From an uncultured beta proteobacterium (GTDB taxonomy: Bacteria > Pseudomonadota > Gammaproteobacteria > Burkholderiales > Burkholderiaceae_B): DNA of 35,595 nt. The stretch spans positions 1 to 35,595 of the forward strand of contig CAITPF010000136.1 of assembly GCA_903894155.1 (NCBI GenBank), in the 5' to 3' direction. Made by a program: the position numbers and the translations under genes. Below are positions 1 through 9,632 of the stretch, piece after piece (the stretch's first letter is position 1; the number at the start of each line of letters is the position of its first letter). The notes under the pieces were generated by a model that made no database searches, was not told where the DNA came from, and was given only the letters and a program-made list of their open reading frames with translations.

Positions 1-148
1 GCGCTACACGGCGATCGCCCGCATGATTGGTGATACCCTCGACTGGCAGGCCGGTCAGCGTGCGTTCGCGATCGACTCGATCGATGATGTACTCGAACTT
101 GACCGGCGTGCCCGTGCTTTTTGCCTTTCGATCGATTCGGCACCATGA
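1..148 (+). CDS. dxr: 1-deoxy-D-xylulose 5-phosphate reductoisomerase, 3' end only (partial)
   Basis: Only the last 48 codons are present, in the frame starting at base 2 and ending at TGA 146-148. The peptide has the form of a DXR C-terminal helical tail: an aromatic/Ile-Ala stretch, then Ser-Ile-Asp-Asp-Val-Leu followed by a charged Ala-Arg-rich end. DXR (IspC) converts DXP to MEP in the non-mevalonate isoprenoid pathway in the cytoplasm. The call leans on position: dxr directly precedes rseP and bamA in most beta- and gammaproteobacteria, and rseP starts 28 bases later. The catalytic part lies outside the window, so the identity is probable rather than proven. Confidence 0.7.
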   Translation, partial: RYTAIARMIGDTLDWQAGQRAFAIDSIDDVLELDRRARAFCLSIDSAP

Positions 149-176
149 AACCGGTGCCCGGCATTTCTGAGGTTTC

Positions 177-1505
177 ATGCTCCTGACCGTCATTGCCTTC
201 ATTGCGACCCTTGGAATCCTGATCACTTTCCATGAGTTGGGTCACTACGCGGTCGCGCGCTGGTGCGGCGTGCGGATCCTGCGGTTTTCGGTCGGTTTTG
301 GCCGGGTGCTGCTGCGCAAAACCGACAGTCGCGGTACGGAGTGGGCGATTTCTGCCATTCCGCTGGGCGGCTACGTCAAGATGCTTGAATCCGGGGAAGG
401 GCACGCGGGCCCCGATCCTGCCGGGCAACCCTTCGATACGCTGACCGTGGCGCGCCGCTTTGCGGTCGTGGCGGCGGGTCCGCTCGCCAATCTGCTGCTC
501 GCGGTCCTGCTCTACGCCGCGATTGGCGTGGCCGGAACGCAGGAACCAGCGCCGATACTCGCCTCGCCTGCGGCGGGCTCTACCGCCGCGCAGGTCGGGT
601 TGCTGGCCGGCGACCGGGTGCTTGCCGTCAACCAGGCGCCGATCCGGTCGTGGCCCCAGTTCCGCTGGGAAATGCTCCGGCAGATGACCGACGGTGCCCA
701 GGTGGATCTGACGGTCGACCAGGGCGGGCGCACGCTCACCCGCACGATCGATATCCCGTTCATGGCGGATCCGTCAAAAGAGGATCCGCTGCGGCGCCTT
801 GGCCTGGCGCTTCTCGGCCCGACGCCCACCGTCAAGTCAGTTGTCGCGGGCGGTGCGGGCGCGCAGGCCGGGATTCAGTCGGGCGACGTGGTGACGGCGG
901 TCGGCGGTGACCATGATCCGGATATCGCGCAGGTCATCTCGATCATCCAGAAGCATGCGGACAAGTCGCTCGAATTGACGATTCATCGCCAGGACTTGCC
1001 TGTCCGGATCACGGTGACGCCCGCGCCGTTTACGCTGGACTCAGGCGAAGTCGTGGGACGCATCGGGGTGCAGCTTGGCGGCGACGTCCCGATGGTGCTG
1101 GTGCGTCACGGGCTGCTGGACAGCCTGTCGCACGGTGTTTCCCGTACCGCCGAAACGGCCTGGTTTTCACTGCGCATGATGGGCAAGATGCTGATGGGGG
1201 AGCTATCCCTGCGCAACATCAGCGGCCCGGTCACCATTGCGGATTACGCCGGACAAACCGCCCGGATGGGGTGGGTCGCCTACGTGTCGTTCCTCGCCCT
1301 GGTGAGTGTGAGCCTTGGCGTGCTCAACCTCCTGCCGATTCCCATGCTGGACGGTGGGCATCTGCTGTACTATCTCATTGAAATTGTTCGGGGAAGCCCG
1401 CCTCCTGCACGCTGGATCGAAATCGGCCAGCGCGCGGGCTTTGGTTTGCTCGCCTGCCTGATGGTGCTGGCTCTGTTCAATGATATGGTGCGCATTTTTG
1501 GTTAG
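177..1505 (+). CDS. rseP: RseP, site-2 zinc metalloprotease (sigma-E pathway)
   Basis: Inner-membrane intramembrane protease that makes the second cut in anti-sigma factor RseA and clears signal-peptide remnants. The 442 residues match the family length (about 450). The first transmembrane helix carries the zinc motif HELGH at residues 19-23, with the Gly-Gly-Tyr-Val-Lys segment following near residue 65. Two PDZ-like domains occupy roughly residues 120-285, and the C-terminal membrane part has the second active-site motif Met-Leu-Asp-Gly-Gly-His near residue 390, whose Asp is the third zinc ligand. The ATG at 177 has a TGAGG element at 168-172. It sits between dxr and bamA, the classic order, and is probably co-transcribed with both. 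Confidence 0.96.
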   Translation: MLLTVIAFIATLGILITFHELGHYAVARWCGVRILRFSVGFGRVLLRKTDSRGTEWAISAIPLGGYVKMLESGEGHAGPDPAGQPFDTLTVARRFAVVAAGPLANLLLAVLLYAAIGVAGTQEPAPILASPAAGSTAAQVGLLAGDRVLAVNQAPIRSWPQFRWEMLRQMTDGAQVDLTVDQGGRTLTRTIDIPFMADPSKEDPLRRLGLALLGPTPTVKSVVAGGAGAQAGIQSGDVVTAVGGDHDPDIAQVISIIQKHADKSLELTIHRQDLPVRITVTPAPFTLDSGEVVGRIGVQLGGDVPMVLVRHGLLDSLSHGVSRTAETAWFSLRMMGKMLMGELSLRNISGPVTIADYAGQTARMGWVAYVSFLALVSVSLGVLNLLPIPMLDGGHLLYYLIEIVRGSPPPARWIEIGQRAGFGLLACLMVLALFNDMVRIFG

Positions 1506-1568
1506 GCCCGTTCTGGCTTAAAATCGCGCACAATAATGAAAACATCTGTGGATCAAGGATTGCTCGGG

Positions 1569-3905
1569 ATGTCCGTAAGCTGGAATTTGCTCATGAATCG
1601 ATGCCGTTGCGGCCTGCACGGAATCTTGCGCGTCCTGGTCCTGCCTTTTCTGTTGTTGCCGCTTCTCGCCCATGCGTTCGATCCGTTTGTCGTTACGGAC
1701 ATCCGAGTCGACGGCATCCAGCGAACTGAAGCGGGAACGGTGTTTAACCAGTTGCCCGTCAAGGTCGGCCAGCGCTTCACCGAGGAGCTCGCAACCGAGG
1801 CCGTTCGCCGCCTCTACGCCACGGGCCTTTTCAGCGACGTGCGCATCGACACGGCCAAGACAGTGGTGGTTGTTTCTGTGCAGGAGCGCCCGACGATCGC
1901 TTCCATCACGTTCTCCGGCATGAAGGAGTTCGAGCCCAAGGGGATCACCGACAGCCTTCGCCAGGTGGGATTCGGGGAAGGCCGCGTCTTTGACCAGTCG
2001 ATGCTCGAGCAAGCCGAGTTCGAGCTCAAGCAGCAGTATCTTGGCAAGGGCAAATACGGTGTCGATATTACGTCGACCGTGACCCCGCTGCCGCGCAACC
2101 GCGTCGGCATCAACTTTGACATCTTCGAAGGCTCTGTCGCCCGCATCAAGGATATCCGCATCATCGGCAATTCGGCATTTACCGAATCGCAGCTGCTGGG
2201 GCTGTTTTCGCTGACCACCTCCGGATACCTGACCTGGTACACCGACACCGACAAATACTCACGCGAAAAACTCGAGCGCGACCTGGAAGCGATGCGGTCG
2301 TACTACCTCGATCGGGGCTTTCTCGAATACCGCGCCGAGCCGCCCCAGGTCACGATCTCGCCAGATCGCAAGGACATCTACATCACCGTCACCCTGAATG
2401 AAGGCCAGCCCTACACGGTGAACAGCGTCAAGCTCGCAGGCAACCTGCTCGGTCTCGATGCCGAGATCAGCCAGTTTGTGCAACTGCAGGCAGGCGAAGT
2501 GTTTTCCGGTGCAAAGACAAACGCCACCACCAAGTCGATCACGGATTACCTCGGCAGCCTGGGGTATGCGTTCGCGAACGTGAACCCGAATCCTCAGCTC
2601 GATCGCGAGAAACAGACGGCCGACGTGACGTTCTATGTCGACCCAAGCCGCCGTGTGTATGTCCGCCGCATCCAGATCTCGGGCAACCACCGTACGCGAG
2701 ACGAGGTGGTGCGCCGCGAAGTCCGCCAGCCTGAAGCTGCCTGGTACGACGCCGGCAAGCTCAAGATCTCCAAAGATCGACTCGACCGGCTGGGCTACTT
2801 CACCGACACCAAGGTGAGCAGCGAGCCGGTACCGAACTCGCCCGACCAGGTCGACGTCAACTTCGACATGAAAGAAAAACCGACCGGGATGATCAACCTG
2901 GGCGTTGGCTACGGCCAGGTGGACGGGGTGATCCTTTCGGCCGGTCTGACGGAAGACAACGTGTTCGGCAGCGGTACGAACCTGACGCTGCAGGTCAATA
3001 CCAGCGTTTACAACCGCACGGCAGTGCTGGCCCATACGGATCCGTACTTCACCAACGACGGTGTCAGCCGCACGACCTCGGTCTACTACCGTACGGTGAC
3101 GCCTTACGCGAACAACCCCGGTAATTACCAGGTTCAGACGATTGGTCTCGGGTTGAACTTCGGCGTGCCGATCTCGGAATTTGACAGGCTCTTCATGGGC
3201 GTCAACCTGGAGCGCAACTCGATTTCCCTGTACGACAACTCGCCGGTTACCTACTATCAGTACGTTGCGCTCTACGGGGCAACGACCACGACGGCGATCC
3301 TGAACACGGGTTGGTCGAAGGATACCCGCGATAGCGCGATCGCCCCGACGAAAGGCGCGTTCAGCCGGTTGAAGGCGGATATTGGAACCGCCAGTCTGCA
3401 GTACTACCTGCTCAGCGCCCAACAGCAGTTCTATCTGCCCGTCACGCGTGATTACACCCTGGCTTTCAACGCGCTCCTGGACTACGGCAAAAGCTACGGC
3501 CCCAACCCGTACCCGGTCATCAAGGACGTGTACGCGGGCGGTATCGGTACCGTGCGGGGCTACTCGACGAACAGCCTGGGCCCGACCGACGCGGTCACCG
3601 GGACTTATCTCGGCGGCTCCAAACGCGTCGTGGGCAACGTCCAGTTCTATCTGCCGTTCCCTGGCACCCAGCAGGATCGCTCGCTGCGCTGGTACCTGTT
3701 TGCCGACGGCGGCCAGGTGTATGGCACCGACGGGTTGGGCAACGACCAGCAGATCAACCTGAGCCAGTTGCGCTATTCGGCCGGTGTCGGCCTGTCGTGG
3801 ACTTCGCCGATGGGTCCGCTGCAGTTGTCTTACGCCAAGCCGCTGAATGCCCAGTCGACCGATAACACGCAAGTTTTCCAGTTCCAGATCGGAACCGGGT
3901 TCTAA
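1569..3905 (+). CDS. bamA: BamA, outer-membrane protein assembly factor
   Basis: Core Omp85 protein that folds and inserts beta-barrel proteins into the outer membrane. From the ATG at 1569 it is 778 residues: a signal peptide ending at Ala-His-Ala (residues 34-36), five POTRA domains over about residues 37-435, then a 16-strand barrel. The conserved Val-Arg-Gly-Tyr loop-6 motif is at residues 662-665 and the chain ends in Phe, the normal outer-membrane signal. I chose 1569 because AAGGA lies at 1555-1559, a good distance upstream. The ATG at 1536 would put 11 extra residues before the leader, and an ATG at 1593 would also give a usable leader. It follows rseP by 63 bases and precedes the Skp-type chaperone OmpH. 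Confidence 0.96.
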   Translation: MSVSWNLLMNRCRCGLHGILRVLVLPFLLLPLLAHAFDPFVVTDIRVDGIQRTEAGTVFNQLPVKVGQRFTEELATEAVRRLYATGLFSDVRIDTAKTVVVVSVQERPTIASITFSGMKEFEPKGITDSLRQVGFGEGRVFDQSMLEQAEFELKQQYLGKGKYGVDITSTVTPLPRNRVGINFDIFEGSVARIKDIRIIGNSAFTESQLLGLFSLTTSGYLTWYTDTDKYSREKLERDLEAMRSYYLDRGFLEYRAEPPQVTISPDRKDIYITVTLNEGQPYTVNSVKLAGNLLGLDAEISQFVQLQAGEVFSGAKTNATTKSITDYLGSLGYAFANVNPNPQLDREKQTADVTFYVDPSRRVYVRRIQISGNHRTRDEVVRREVRQPEAAWYDAGKLKISKDRLDRLGYFTDTKVSSEPVPNSPDQVDVNFDMKEKPTGMINLGVGYGQVDGVILSAGLTEDNVFGSGTNLTLQVNTSVYNRTAVLAHTDPYFTNDGVSRTTSVYYRTVTPYANNPGNYQVQTIGLGLNFGVPISEFDRLFMGVNLERNSISLYDNSPVTYYQYVALYGATTTTAILNTGWSKDTRDSAIAPTKGAFSRLKADIGTASLQYYLLSAQQQFYLPVTRDYTLAFNALLDYGKSYGPNPYPVIKDVYAGGIGTVRGYSTNSLGPTDAVTGTYLGGSKRVVGNVQFYLPFPGTQQDRSLRWYLFADGGQVYGTDGLGNDQQINLSQLRYSAGVGLSWTSPMGPLQLSYAKPLNAQSTDNTQVFQFQIGTGF

Positions 3906-3962
3906 CTACTAATTAATGGCACAATACCAAGTTGTAATTTTGTTTACCGTGAGACCCGAATA

Positions 3963-4526
3963 ATGTCTGCTAATACTCTTATGTCGCCCGATACCGCCAC
4001 TGAATCTTTTGTCAGGTCACCCCGCCGTCTGGCCTGGATCGCGGCTGCCGCCGTTTTTGCCTGCTCACTGGTGGCTGTCGCACCGGCACAGGCGCAGGGC
4101 TCCAAGATCGGGTTTGTCAATACCGAACGCATCCTGCGCGATTCGGCTCCCGCGAAAGCCGCTCAAACGAAGATCGAGTCCGAATTCAAGAAGCGCGACG
4201 ACGAGCTGCAACGTCTGGGCACCAATCTGCGTAACGCTGCCCAGAAGTTCGAGAAGGATGCACCCGTGCTGTCCGAATCGGATCGCAACAAGCGTCAGCG
4301 CGAATTGGCCAACATGGATGCCGATCTCCAGCGCAAGCGCCGCGAGTTTCAGGAAGACTTCAATCGCCGCCGCAACGAAGAGTTCGCGACGATTGTCGAG
4401 AAGGCCAACGCTGCGATCAAGAACATCGCCGAGCAGGAAGCCTATGACGTGATCATCCAGGATGCCGTGACGGTGAGCCCGCGTATCGACATCACCGACA
4501 AGGTGATCGCGGTCCTCGGCCGGTAA
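3963..4526 (+). CDS. ompH: OmpH/Skp periplasmic chaperone
   Basis: Skp-family chaperone that holds unfolded outer-membrane proteins in the periplasm for BamA. The 187-residue product has a rather long N-terminus and a signal peptide that should be cut after Ala-Gln-Ala (residues 42-44). The mature part opens with Lys-Ile-Gly-Phe-Val-Asn, typical of the family, followed by a long charged coiled-coil region (about residues 60-150) rich in Lys, Arg, Glu and Gln. A start at Met7 is also possible. The 57-base gap after bamA is AT-rich compared with its surroundings but shows no convincing terminator. The gene fits between bamA and lpxD as in most Proteobacteria. Confidence 0.93.
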   Translation: MSANTLMSPDTATESFVRSPRRLAWIAAAAVFACSLVAVAPAQAQGSKIGFVNTERILRDSAPAKAAQTKIESEFKKRDDELQRLGTNLRNAAQKFEKDAPVLSESDRNKRQRELANMDADLQRKRREFQEDFNRRRNEEFATIVEKANAAIKNIAEQEAYDVIIQDAVTVSPRIDITDKVIAVLGR

Positions 4527-4539
4527 TCCGGCGTTCACC

Positions 4540-5634
4540 ATGCCCGTTCTGTTAGACCTTGACCGGGCGCCCGCGCTTTCCGAGCTGCTCAAGGCCATCC
4601 CCGGTGGCCTTGTGCAGAAGATCGTGCCGGGTTCGGACGCGTTTGCCGATCCGGCGATCGCCGGGCTTGGCTCGCTGACCAGCGCGGGTCCCTCGGAAAT
4701 CTCCTTCGCCGTCCACACGAAGTATCTGCCACAGATTTCGCTTGCGCGAGCGTGTGCAGTGATCGTCTTGCCGGAGATCGACGAGCAGATCGCGGCGAGT
4801 GATCCTGTCCCGCCCTATGCGCGTGTGGTGTGCAAGCATCCGTACCTTCTGTATGCGCGGCTCGCCCAATGGTTTGAATGGGCGCGCCAACCCGCTCGGG
4901 CGGCTGCGGTACATCCGACGGCCGTGATTGATCCCACGGCGCAGATCGCCCCAAGCGTGAGTGTCGGCCCCTACGCCGTGATCGGCGCCCGCACGCGCAT
5001 CGACGCCATGACGCAGATCGGCGCTGGCACGATCATTGGTGCAGACGTCGAGATCGGCGCTTCATCGAATATCCACGCACGCGTCACAATTTACGACCGC
5101 GTGCACATCGGCGCGCGAGCGCTGATCCTGAGCGGTGCCGTTCTCGGAGCCGATGGGTTTGGCTTTGCGCCCGATCCAAGCATCGCCCGCGGAGCATGGG
5201 GTCGAATCCCGCAATTTGGCAGCGTTGTCATCGGCAATGACGTGGAAATCGGCGCCAATACGACCGTCGATCGGGGTGCATTGGAAGATACTGTCCTGGA
5301 AGATGGCGTCAAACTCGATAACCAGATCATGATCGGCCACAACTGCAGGATTGGTGCACACACGGCAGCGGCGGCGTGCGTCGGTGTGGCCGGCTCGACC
5401 ACCATCGGCGCGCGTTGCACGCTCGGTGGCGCGGCGATGCTGTCCGGGCACCTGGTGATCGGAGACGACGTGCACATATCAGGCGGCACCGCCGTGACCT
5501 ACAACATTTCCAAGCCAGGCCGATATACGGGCGTGTTCCCCTCAACGGAGCACTCCGAGTGGCAGCGTAACGCGGCGGTCGTTTCGCAACTCGCTGCATT
5601 ACGAAAGCGGTTGCGCGTTCTGGAGCGTGGCTGA
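4540..5634 (+). CDS. lpxD: LpxD, UDP-3-O-(3-hydroxyacyl)glucosamine N-acyltransferase
   Basis: Cytoplasmic lipid A enzyme that adds the second 3-hydroxyacyl chain, from acyl-ACP, to UDP-3-O-acylglucosamine. The 364-residue chain has an N-terminal uridine-binding domain (about residues 1-115), then a left-handed parallel beta-helix of hexapeptide repeats (about 120-320), and a short helical tail. The catalytic histidine is His267 in Ile-Gly-His-Asn-Cys. The final Arg/Leu-rich helix is typical. It starts 13 bases after ompH without a strong ribosome-binding site, suggesting translational dependence on the upstream gene. It belongs to the lpxD-fabZ-lpxA-lpxB block. Confidence 0.96.
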   Translation: MPVLLDLDRAPALSELLKAIPGGLVQKIVPGSDAFADPAIAGLGSLTSAGPSEISFAVHTKYLPQISLARACAVIVLPEIDEQIAASDPVPPYARVVCKHPYLLYARLAQWFEWARQPARAAAVHPTAVIDPTAQIAPSVSVGPYAVIGARTRIDAMTQIGAGTIIGADVEIGASSNIHARVTIYDRVHIGARALILSGAVLGADGFGFAPDPSIARGAWGRIPQFGSVVIGNDVEIGANTTVDRGALEDTVLEDGVKLDNQIMIGHNCRIGAHTAAAACVGVAGSTTIGARCTLGGAAMLSGHLVIGDDVHISGGTAVTYNISKPGRYTGVFPSTEHSEWQRNAAVVSQLAALRKRLRVLERG

Positions 5635-5708
5635 CCGACGCCCGTGGAAATCCGGCTGACGTCCCGCTGGAAACGACATCATTGACACGCAGTTCAGGAA
5701 CCGACCTT

Positions 5709-6161
5709 ATGGAACTCGACATTAAAGCCATCCTCGACACGTTGCCGCATCGATATCCGATGCTGCTTGTGGACAGGGTCCTGGACATCGTTCCAGGCAA
5801 GACGATCACGGCTATCAAGAACGTCTCCTTTAACGAGCCGTTCTTCACCGGACACTTTCCGCACCATCCGGTGATGCCAGGCGTGCTTATCCTCGAAGCC
5901 ATGGCGCAGACGGCTGCCATCATGTCCTTCACGGGCGACAACGGCCTGAGGCAGGGCAACGAGCCGTTGCTTTATTACTTCGTCGGTGTGGATGAAGCGC
6001 GCTTCCGGCGCCCGGTGGTCCCCGGGGATCAGCTTCGCATGGAAGTTACGGCAGAGCGCATCAGCCGCTCAATGTGCAAGTACCAGGCGTACGCGTTCGT
6101 CGATGGGCAGGAAGTTGCCCGCGCCAAGCTGATGTGCGCGATCAGACCCATGGAAAAGTAA
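5709..6161 (+). CDS. fabZ: FabZ, 3-hydroxyacyl-ACP dehydratase
   Basis: Hot-dog-fold dehydratase of type II fatty-acid synthesis; it competes with the Lpx acyltransferases for 3-hydroxyacyl-ACP, which is why it is linked to them. The 150-residue chain begins with the typical Met-Glu-Leu-Asp-Ile and shows His-Arg-Tyr-Pro-Met-Leu-Leu-Val-Asp. The catalytic pair is His49 (Gly-His-Phe-Pro) and Glu63 (Leu-Glu-Ala-Met-Ala-Gln), the same 14-residue spacing as in E. coli. The frame is open from a TTG at 5682, but AGGAA at 5696-5700 and family length point to the ATG at 5709. The stop codon abuts the lpxA start with no gap. Confidence 0.97.
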   Translation: MELDIKAILDTLPHRYPMLLVDRVLDIVPGKTITAIKNVSFNEPFFTGHFPHHPVMPGVLILEAMAQTAAIMSFTGDNGLRQGNEPLLYYFVGVDEARFRRPVVPGDQLRMEVTAERISRSMCKYQAYAFVDGQEVARAKLMCAIRPMEK

Positions 6162-6956
6162 ATGTCATCGTTGATCCATCCCACGGCGCTGATCGACCCG
6201 AAGTCGCAGGTGCATCCGACGGTATCCGTCGGGCCCTATTCCATCGTCGGCCCGAATGTGCGTATCGGCGCACACACCGAAATCGGCTCCCATTGCGTGA
6301 TCGACGGGCACACGACGATCGGGGAGTACAACCGGTTTTACCGCTTCTGCTCGATCGGCGGCATGCCGCAGGATAAAAAGTACGCGGGCGAACCCACGCT
6401 GCTTGAGATCGGCAATCACAACATGGTGCGCGAGTATGTCACCATTAACACGGGCACGGTGCAGGACGTCGGCGCGACGCGCATCGGCAACGATAACTGG
6501 ATCATGGCCTACGTGCACATCGCGCATGACTGCCAGGTCGGTCACAACATCATCCTGGCCAACGGCGTGCAACTCGGCGGCCACGTCCACATCGGCGACT
6601 GGGCCATCATGGGCGGTCTGTCGGGTGTGCATCAGTTTGGCCGCGTCGGCGAACACAGCATGGCGGGCGGGCACAGTGGGCTGCATATGGATTTGCCGCC
6701 CTACGTGATGGGCTCGGGAAGCCCTTGCGTGCCGGTGGGCGTGAACGTCGAGGGTCTTCGGCGCCGGGGCTTCTCCGCCGCGGCGATCTCCGCGATTCGC
6801 GACGCCTACAAGATCATCTATCGCCGCGGCCTCAAACTTGACGAAGCCCGCGAGCAATTGCGCGAGCGGCAGCGGCAGGAGCCCGGCGTTGCCGCTGTGC
6901 TCGAGCCGCTCCTGACGTTCATGGAAGCCAGCGAACGGGGCATCATCAGGCCATGA
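6162..6956 (+). CDS. lpxA: LpxA, UDP-N-acetylglucosamine O-acyltransferase
   Basis: First enzyme of lipid A synthesis: moves a 3-hydroxyacyl chain from ACP to the 3-OH of UDP-GlcNAc. The 264 residues have the family length, with hexapeptide repeats from residue 5 to about 190 forming a left-handed beta-helix, then a C-terminal helical domain starting near the Gly-Leu-Arg-Arg-Arg-Gly-Phe segment. The catalytic base is His122 in Ile-Ala-His-Asp-Cys (His125 in E. coli). The ATG directly follows the fabZ stop, and the end overlaps lpxB by 4 bases (ATGA), so the three genes are probably translated in a coupled way. Confidence 0.97.
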   Translation: MSSLIHPTALIDPKSQVHPTVSVGPYSIVGPNVRIGAHTEIGSHCVIDGHTTIGEYNRFYRFCSIGGMPQDKKYAGEPTLLEIGNHNMVREYVTINTGTVQDVGATRIGNDNWIMAYVHIAHDCQVGHNIILANGVQLGGHVHIGDWAIMGGLSGVHQFGRVGEHSMAGGHSGLHMDLPPYVMGSGSPCVPVGVNVEGLRRRGFSAAAISAIRDAYKIIYRRGLKLDEAREQLRERQRQEPGVAAVLEPLLTFMEASERGIIRP

Positions 6957-8137
6957 CCTGGCGGCTCGGACTCGTGGCCGGCGAGCCTTCGGGCGATTTG
7001 ATCGGCTCGCGGGTCCTTGCCGGTCTGAAATCAGCCGATCCGCAAGTCCAGGCTGAGGGAATCGGCGGGCCGCACCTGCAGTCCGCCGGCCAGGAGATCT
7101 GGCACCCGATGCATGCCTTGTCAGTATTCGGGTACGTGGATGCGTTCAAACGCCTGCCCACGCTCATACGCACATACAACGACGTCAGGCGGCGCTGGCT
7201 CGATCACCCGCCCGCAGTGTTCCTCGGCGTGGATGCGCCCGATTTCAACCTGCGACTCGAAAGCAGGCTCAAGGCCGCAGGAATACCGACCGTGCACTTT
7301 GTCGGTCCTTCGATCTGGGCCTGGCGCTATGAGCGGATCCACGAGATCCGCCGGGCGGTTTCCCATATGCTGGTGCTTTTTCCCTTTGAGGAAGCGATCT
7401 ACCGCAAAGAAAACGTCCCGGTGACGTACGTGGGCCACCCTCTGGCCGACGCAATTCCGCTCGTGCCCGATATGGCTGCGGCGCGCGCACGCCTGGGCCT
7501 GGACAACAACGCCCGCGTACTTGCCATTCTGCCGGGTAGCCGATCCTCCGAAATCAGGCTCATGGCGCCACGATTTCTGCAGGCGGCGCGACGTCTGCAA
7601 CAATACGATCCCGGCCTTCACTCCGTCGTCCCGATGGTCAATGCCGAGCGCAAAGCCGAATTCGACGCACTGGTACGACTGCATCCGGTTGATAACCTGC
7701 GCGTGACGCTGGCCAGTGCGGACAATCCTGCCGGGCGTCCCGTCGCGTGGGATGCACTCGAGGCGTGCAACCTGGCGCTGGTCACCAGTGGCACTGCCAC
7801 GCTTGAGGCTGCGCTCTTTAAGCGCCCGATGGTGATTTCCTACGTCATTTCCCCCCTGATGGGCAGAATCATGGCCTGGCGCTCGGGCCAGCAACGGCCG
7901 TACCTGCCCTGGGTGGGTCTGCCCAACGTGCTGGCAAACGATTTCGTGGTTCCGGAGCTATTGCAGGAAGAGGCGTCTCCCGAAAACCTCGCCAACGCGT
8001 TGCGCGTGTTCCTGGGGGATGAGACGCTGGTGGCAAAGATCGAGACGCGCTTTGACGCGATGCACCGCACGCTGCGCTGCGATACGCCGGCGCGCGCGGC
8101 CAGCGCCATCCTCAAGCTAGCGTATGGCCGCATCTAG
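6953..8137 (+). CDS. lpxB: LpxB, lipid A disaccharide synthase
   Basis: Membrane-associated GT19 glycosyltransferase that joins UDP-2,3-diacylglucosamine and lipid X into the beta-1,6 disaccharide. The 394-residue chain shows the N-terminal Ala-Gly-Glu-Pro-Ser-Gly-Asp motif (about residue 8), the Pro-Ser-Ile-Trp-Ala-Trp region near residue 120, the Leu-Pro-Gly-Ser-Arg hinge near residue 195 and the donor-site Thr-Ser-Gly-Thr-Ala-Thr-Leu-Glu segment near 280. The start overlaps lpxA by ATGA. The 3' end overlaps rnhB by 14 bases. Confidence 0.97.
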   Translation: MTWRLGLVAGEPSGDLIGSRVLAGLKSADPQVQAEGIGGPHLQSAGQEIWHPMHALSVFGYVDAFKRLPTLIRTYNDVRRRWLDHPPAVFLGVDAPDFNLRLESRLKAAGIPTVHFVGPSIWAWRYERIHEIRRAVSHMLVLFPFEEAIYRKENVPVTYVGHPLADAIPLVPDMAAARARLGLDNNARVLAILPGSRSSEIRLMAPRFLQAARRLQQYDPGLHSVVPMVNAERKAEFDALVRLHPVDNLRVTLASADNPAGRPVAWDALEACNLALVTSGTATLEAALFKRPMVISYVISPLMGRIMAWRSGQQRPYLPWVGLPNVLANDFVVPELLQEEASPENLANALRVFLGDETLVAKIETRFDAMHRTLRCDTPARAASAILKLAYGRI

Positions 8138-8789
8138 ACGCTCGCCACGGCGTGGGTCCGGCACCGAACCCTCTGCGTCAGAGGCGCAAGCGGATCTGTT
8201 CGATATCCCGAGCTACTGCGGCGCAAATGTGGCAGGTGTTGACGAGGCCGGACGCGGTCCGCTGGCAGGCGCTGTATTCGCCGCCGCCGTGATACTGGAT
8301 CCGGCGCGTCCGATCCACGGCCTGGCAGATTCGAAGGCGCTCACTGCTGCGCGCCGGGAAGTCCTTGCAACCGAAATTCGTGCCTGTGCCCTGGCGTGGG
8401 CTGTTGCAAGCGCCTCGGTCGAGGAGATTGATCACCTCAACATTCTTCAGGCGACGTTGCTTGCCATGAAACGCGCCGTCGAGTCGTTGCCGATTTGCGC
8501 CGAATTGGCGCTGGTGGACGGCAACCAGCGTCCGCGCCTTGCATGTGCGGTCCGCACGATCGTGCGTGGCGATGCGCTGGTGCCTGCGATTTCGGCTGCG
8601 TCCATCCTGGCCAAGACCGCACGTGATGCCGATCTGATGCGGATGCACGAACGATTTCCGGGTTATGGCTTTGACCGGCACAAGGGCTACGGCACCGCGT
8701 TTCATCTGGAGCGCCTGCGCGCACTCGGGCCCTGCATTGAGCACCGTCGCACTTTTGCGCCGGTGCGTGTACTTCTGGGGTTTGCATGA
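8124..8789 (+). CDS. rnhB: Ribonuclease HII
   Basis: Cuts the RNA strand of RNA-DNA hybrids and starts removal of misincorporated ribonucleotides. Active-site residues are visible: Asp40 and Glu41 in Asp-Glu-Ala-Gly-Arg-Gly, Asp132 in Leu-Val-Asp-Gly-Asn, and the later Asp in the Ala-Lys-Thr-Ala-Arg-Asp segment. The 221 residues include about 30 N-terminal residues rich in Arg, Ser and Ala before the conserved core; this is either a basic extension or a start placed too early. The first ATG overlaps lpxB by 14 bases, and no better internal ATG precedes the catalytic motif. Linkage lpxB-rnhB is widespread in Proteobacteria. Confidence 0.95.
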   Translation: MAASRRSPRRGSGTEPSASEAQADLFDIPSYCGANVAGVDEAGRGPLAGAVFAAAVILDPARPIHGLADSKALTAARREVLATEIRACALAWAVASASVEEIDHLNILQATLLAMKRAVESLPICAELALVDGNQRPRLACAVRTIVRGDALVPAISAASILAKTARDADLMRMHERFPGYGFDRHKGYGTAFHLERLRALGPCIEHRRTFAPVRVLLGFA

Positions 8790-9568
8790 AACCAATCGCT
8801 TCACGGGCCAATCCGCTTTTTCGCCAGTTGTTCAAGTTGCAGGGCGCAGCGGGCAGGCGCGGCGAACCCGCCATGCTCGACGGCGTGCACCTGTGCCAAT
8901 CCTGGCTTGATGCGGGGCGTTTGCCGCTGCATGCGATCTTTGACGAGCAGCGACTGGATCATCCCGCGCTCGAGGCGTTGATCCGGCGCCTGCCGTCGGA
9001 GCTTTGCGTTTCAATGCCGCCCGGGTTGCTTGCCGGGCTTGCCTCCGTGGACACGGGCCAGGGCGTCATCTTCATCGTCGAGACACCGCTGGCCGAACTT
9101 CCGGCGCGAATCAAGGAGACCGTTGTTCTTCTGGATCGCCTGCAGGATCCGGGCAATGTCGGGACAATCCTGCGCACGTGCGCCGCAGCAGGCGTGCGGC
9201 GCGTCATCGCGGCCAAGGGTACAGCGGCTTTGTGGTCACCCAAGGTTCTTCGCAGCGGGCAGGGTGCTCAATTCGCGCTTGAGCTGCACGAGCTTGCGGA
9301 CCTGCTCTCCGTGGTCAGCCGGCTGGATGTTCCGCTCGTCGCGACTGCGATCGATGGCTCGATGGATCTGTTTGCGACCGACCTGCCCGCGCATTGCGCC
9401 TGGGTATTCGGACACGAAGGCCAGGGGGTGGATGCGGCATTGCTCGCAAAAGCGGCGCTTCGCGTGCGAATCGAGCATGAGCATGCCGCCGTGGAATCCC
9501 TGAACGTGTCCGCGGCGGCGGCGATCTGTCTCTTTGAGCAACGCCGCCAACGCAAGGCGCGCGGCTGA
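8786..9568 (+). CDS. TrmH/SpoU-family RNA 2'-O-ribose methyltransferase
   Basis: SAM-dependent methyltransferase of the SPOUT (trefoil-knot) class acting on rRNA or tRNA. The 260-residue chain has an N-terminal RNA-binding part (about residues 1-100). The knot domain shows its three motifs: [11 protein letters not shown] (motif 1, about residue 118), Gly-His-Glu-Gly-Gln-Gly (motif 2, about 210) and Glu-Ser-Leu-Asn-Val-Ser-Ala-Ala (motif 3, near 236). The start overlaps rnhB by ATGA. The exact target nucleotide cannot be read from sequence; it need not be RlmB or TrmH itself, so I leave the symbol blank. Confidence 0.9.
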   Translation: MKPIASRANPLFRQLFKLQGAAGRRGEPAMLDGVHLCQSWLDAGRLPLHAIFDEQRLDHPALEALIRRLPSELCVSMPPGLLAGLASVDTGQGVIFIVETPLAELPARIKETVVLLDRLQDPGNVGTILRTCAAAGVRRVIAAKGTAALWSPKVLRSGQGAQFALELHELADLLSVVSRLDVPLVATAIDGSMDLFATDLPAHCAWVFGHEGQGVDAALLAKAALRVRIEHEHAAVESLNVSAAAAICLFEQRRQRKARG

Positions 9569-9632
9569 AAAGGCAAGCCAGGGGCACAGACTAAATCGTA
9601 AAACGGCACATGGGCGACGCGCAGACGCGAAC

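Noticed and set aside
1504..1568. Sigma-E promoter before bamA, expected from other Proteobacteria
   Set aside because: No GGAACTT-like element with a TCTGA-like box at the right distance was found; only a TAAAAT without a good -35.
2259..3872. 537-codon open frame on the minus strand opposite bamA
   Set aside because: It lies wholly inside a clear bamA reading frame and resembles no family; long antisense frames are common in high-GC genes.
8786..9568. Naming the TrmH-family gene rlmB
   Set aside because: The knot motifs fit the whole family and the target site cannot be read from sequence, so only the family is given.
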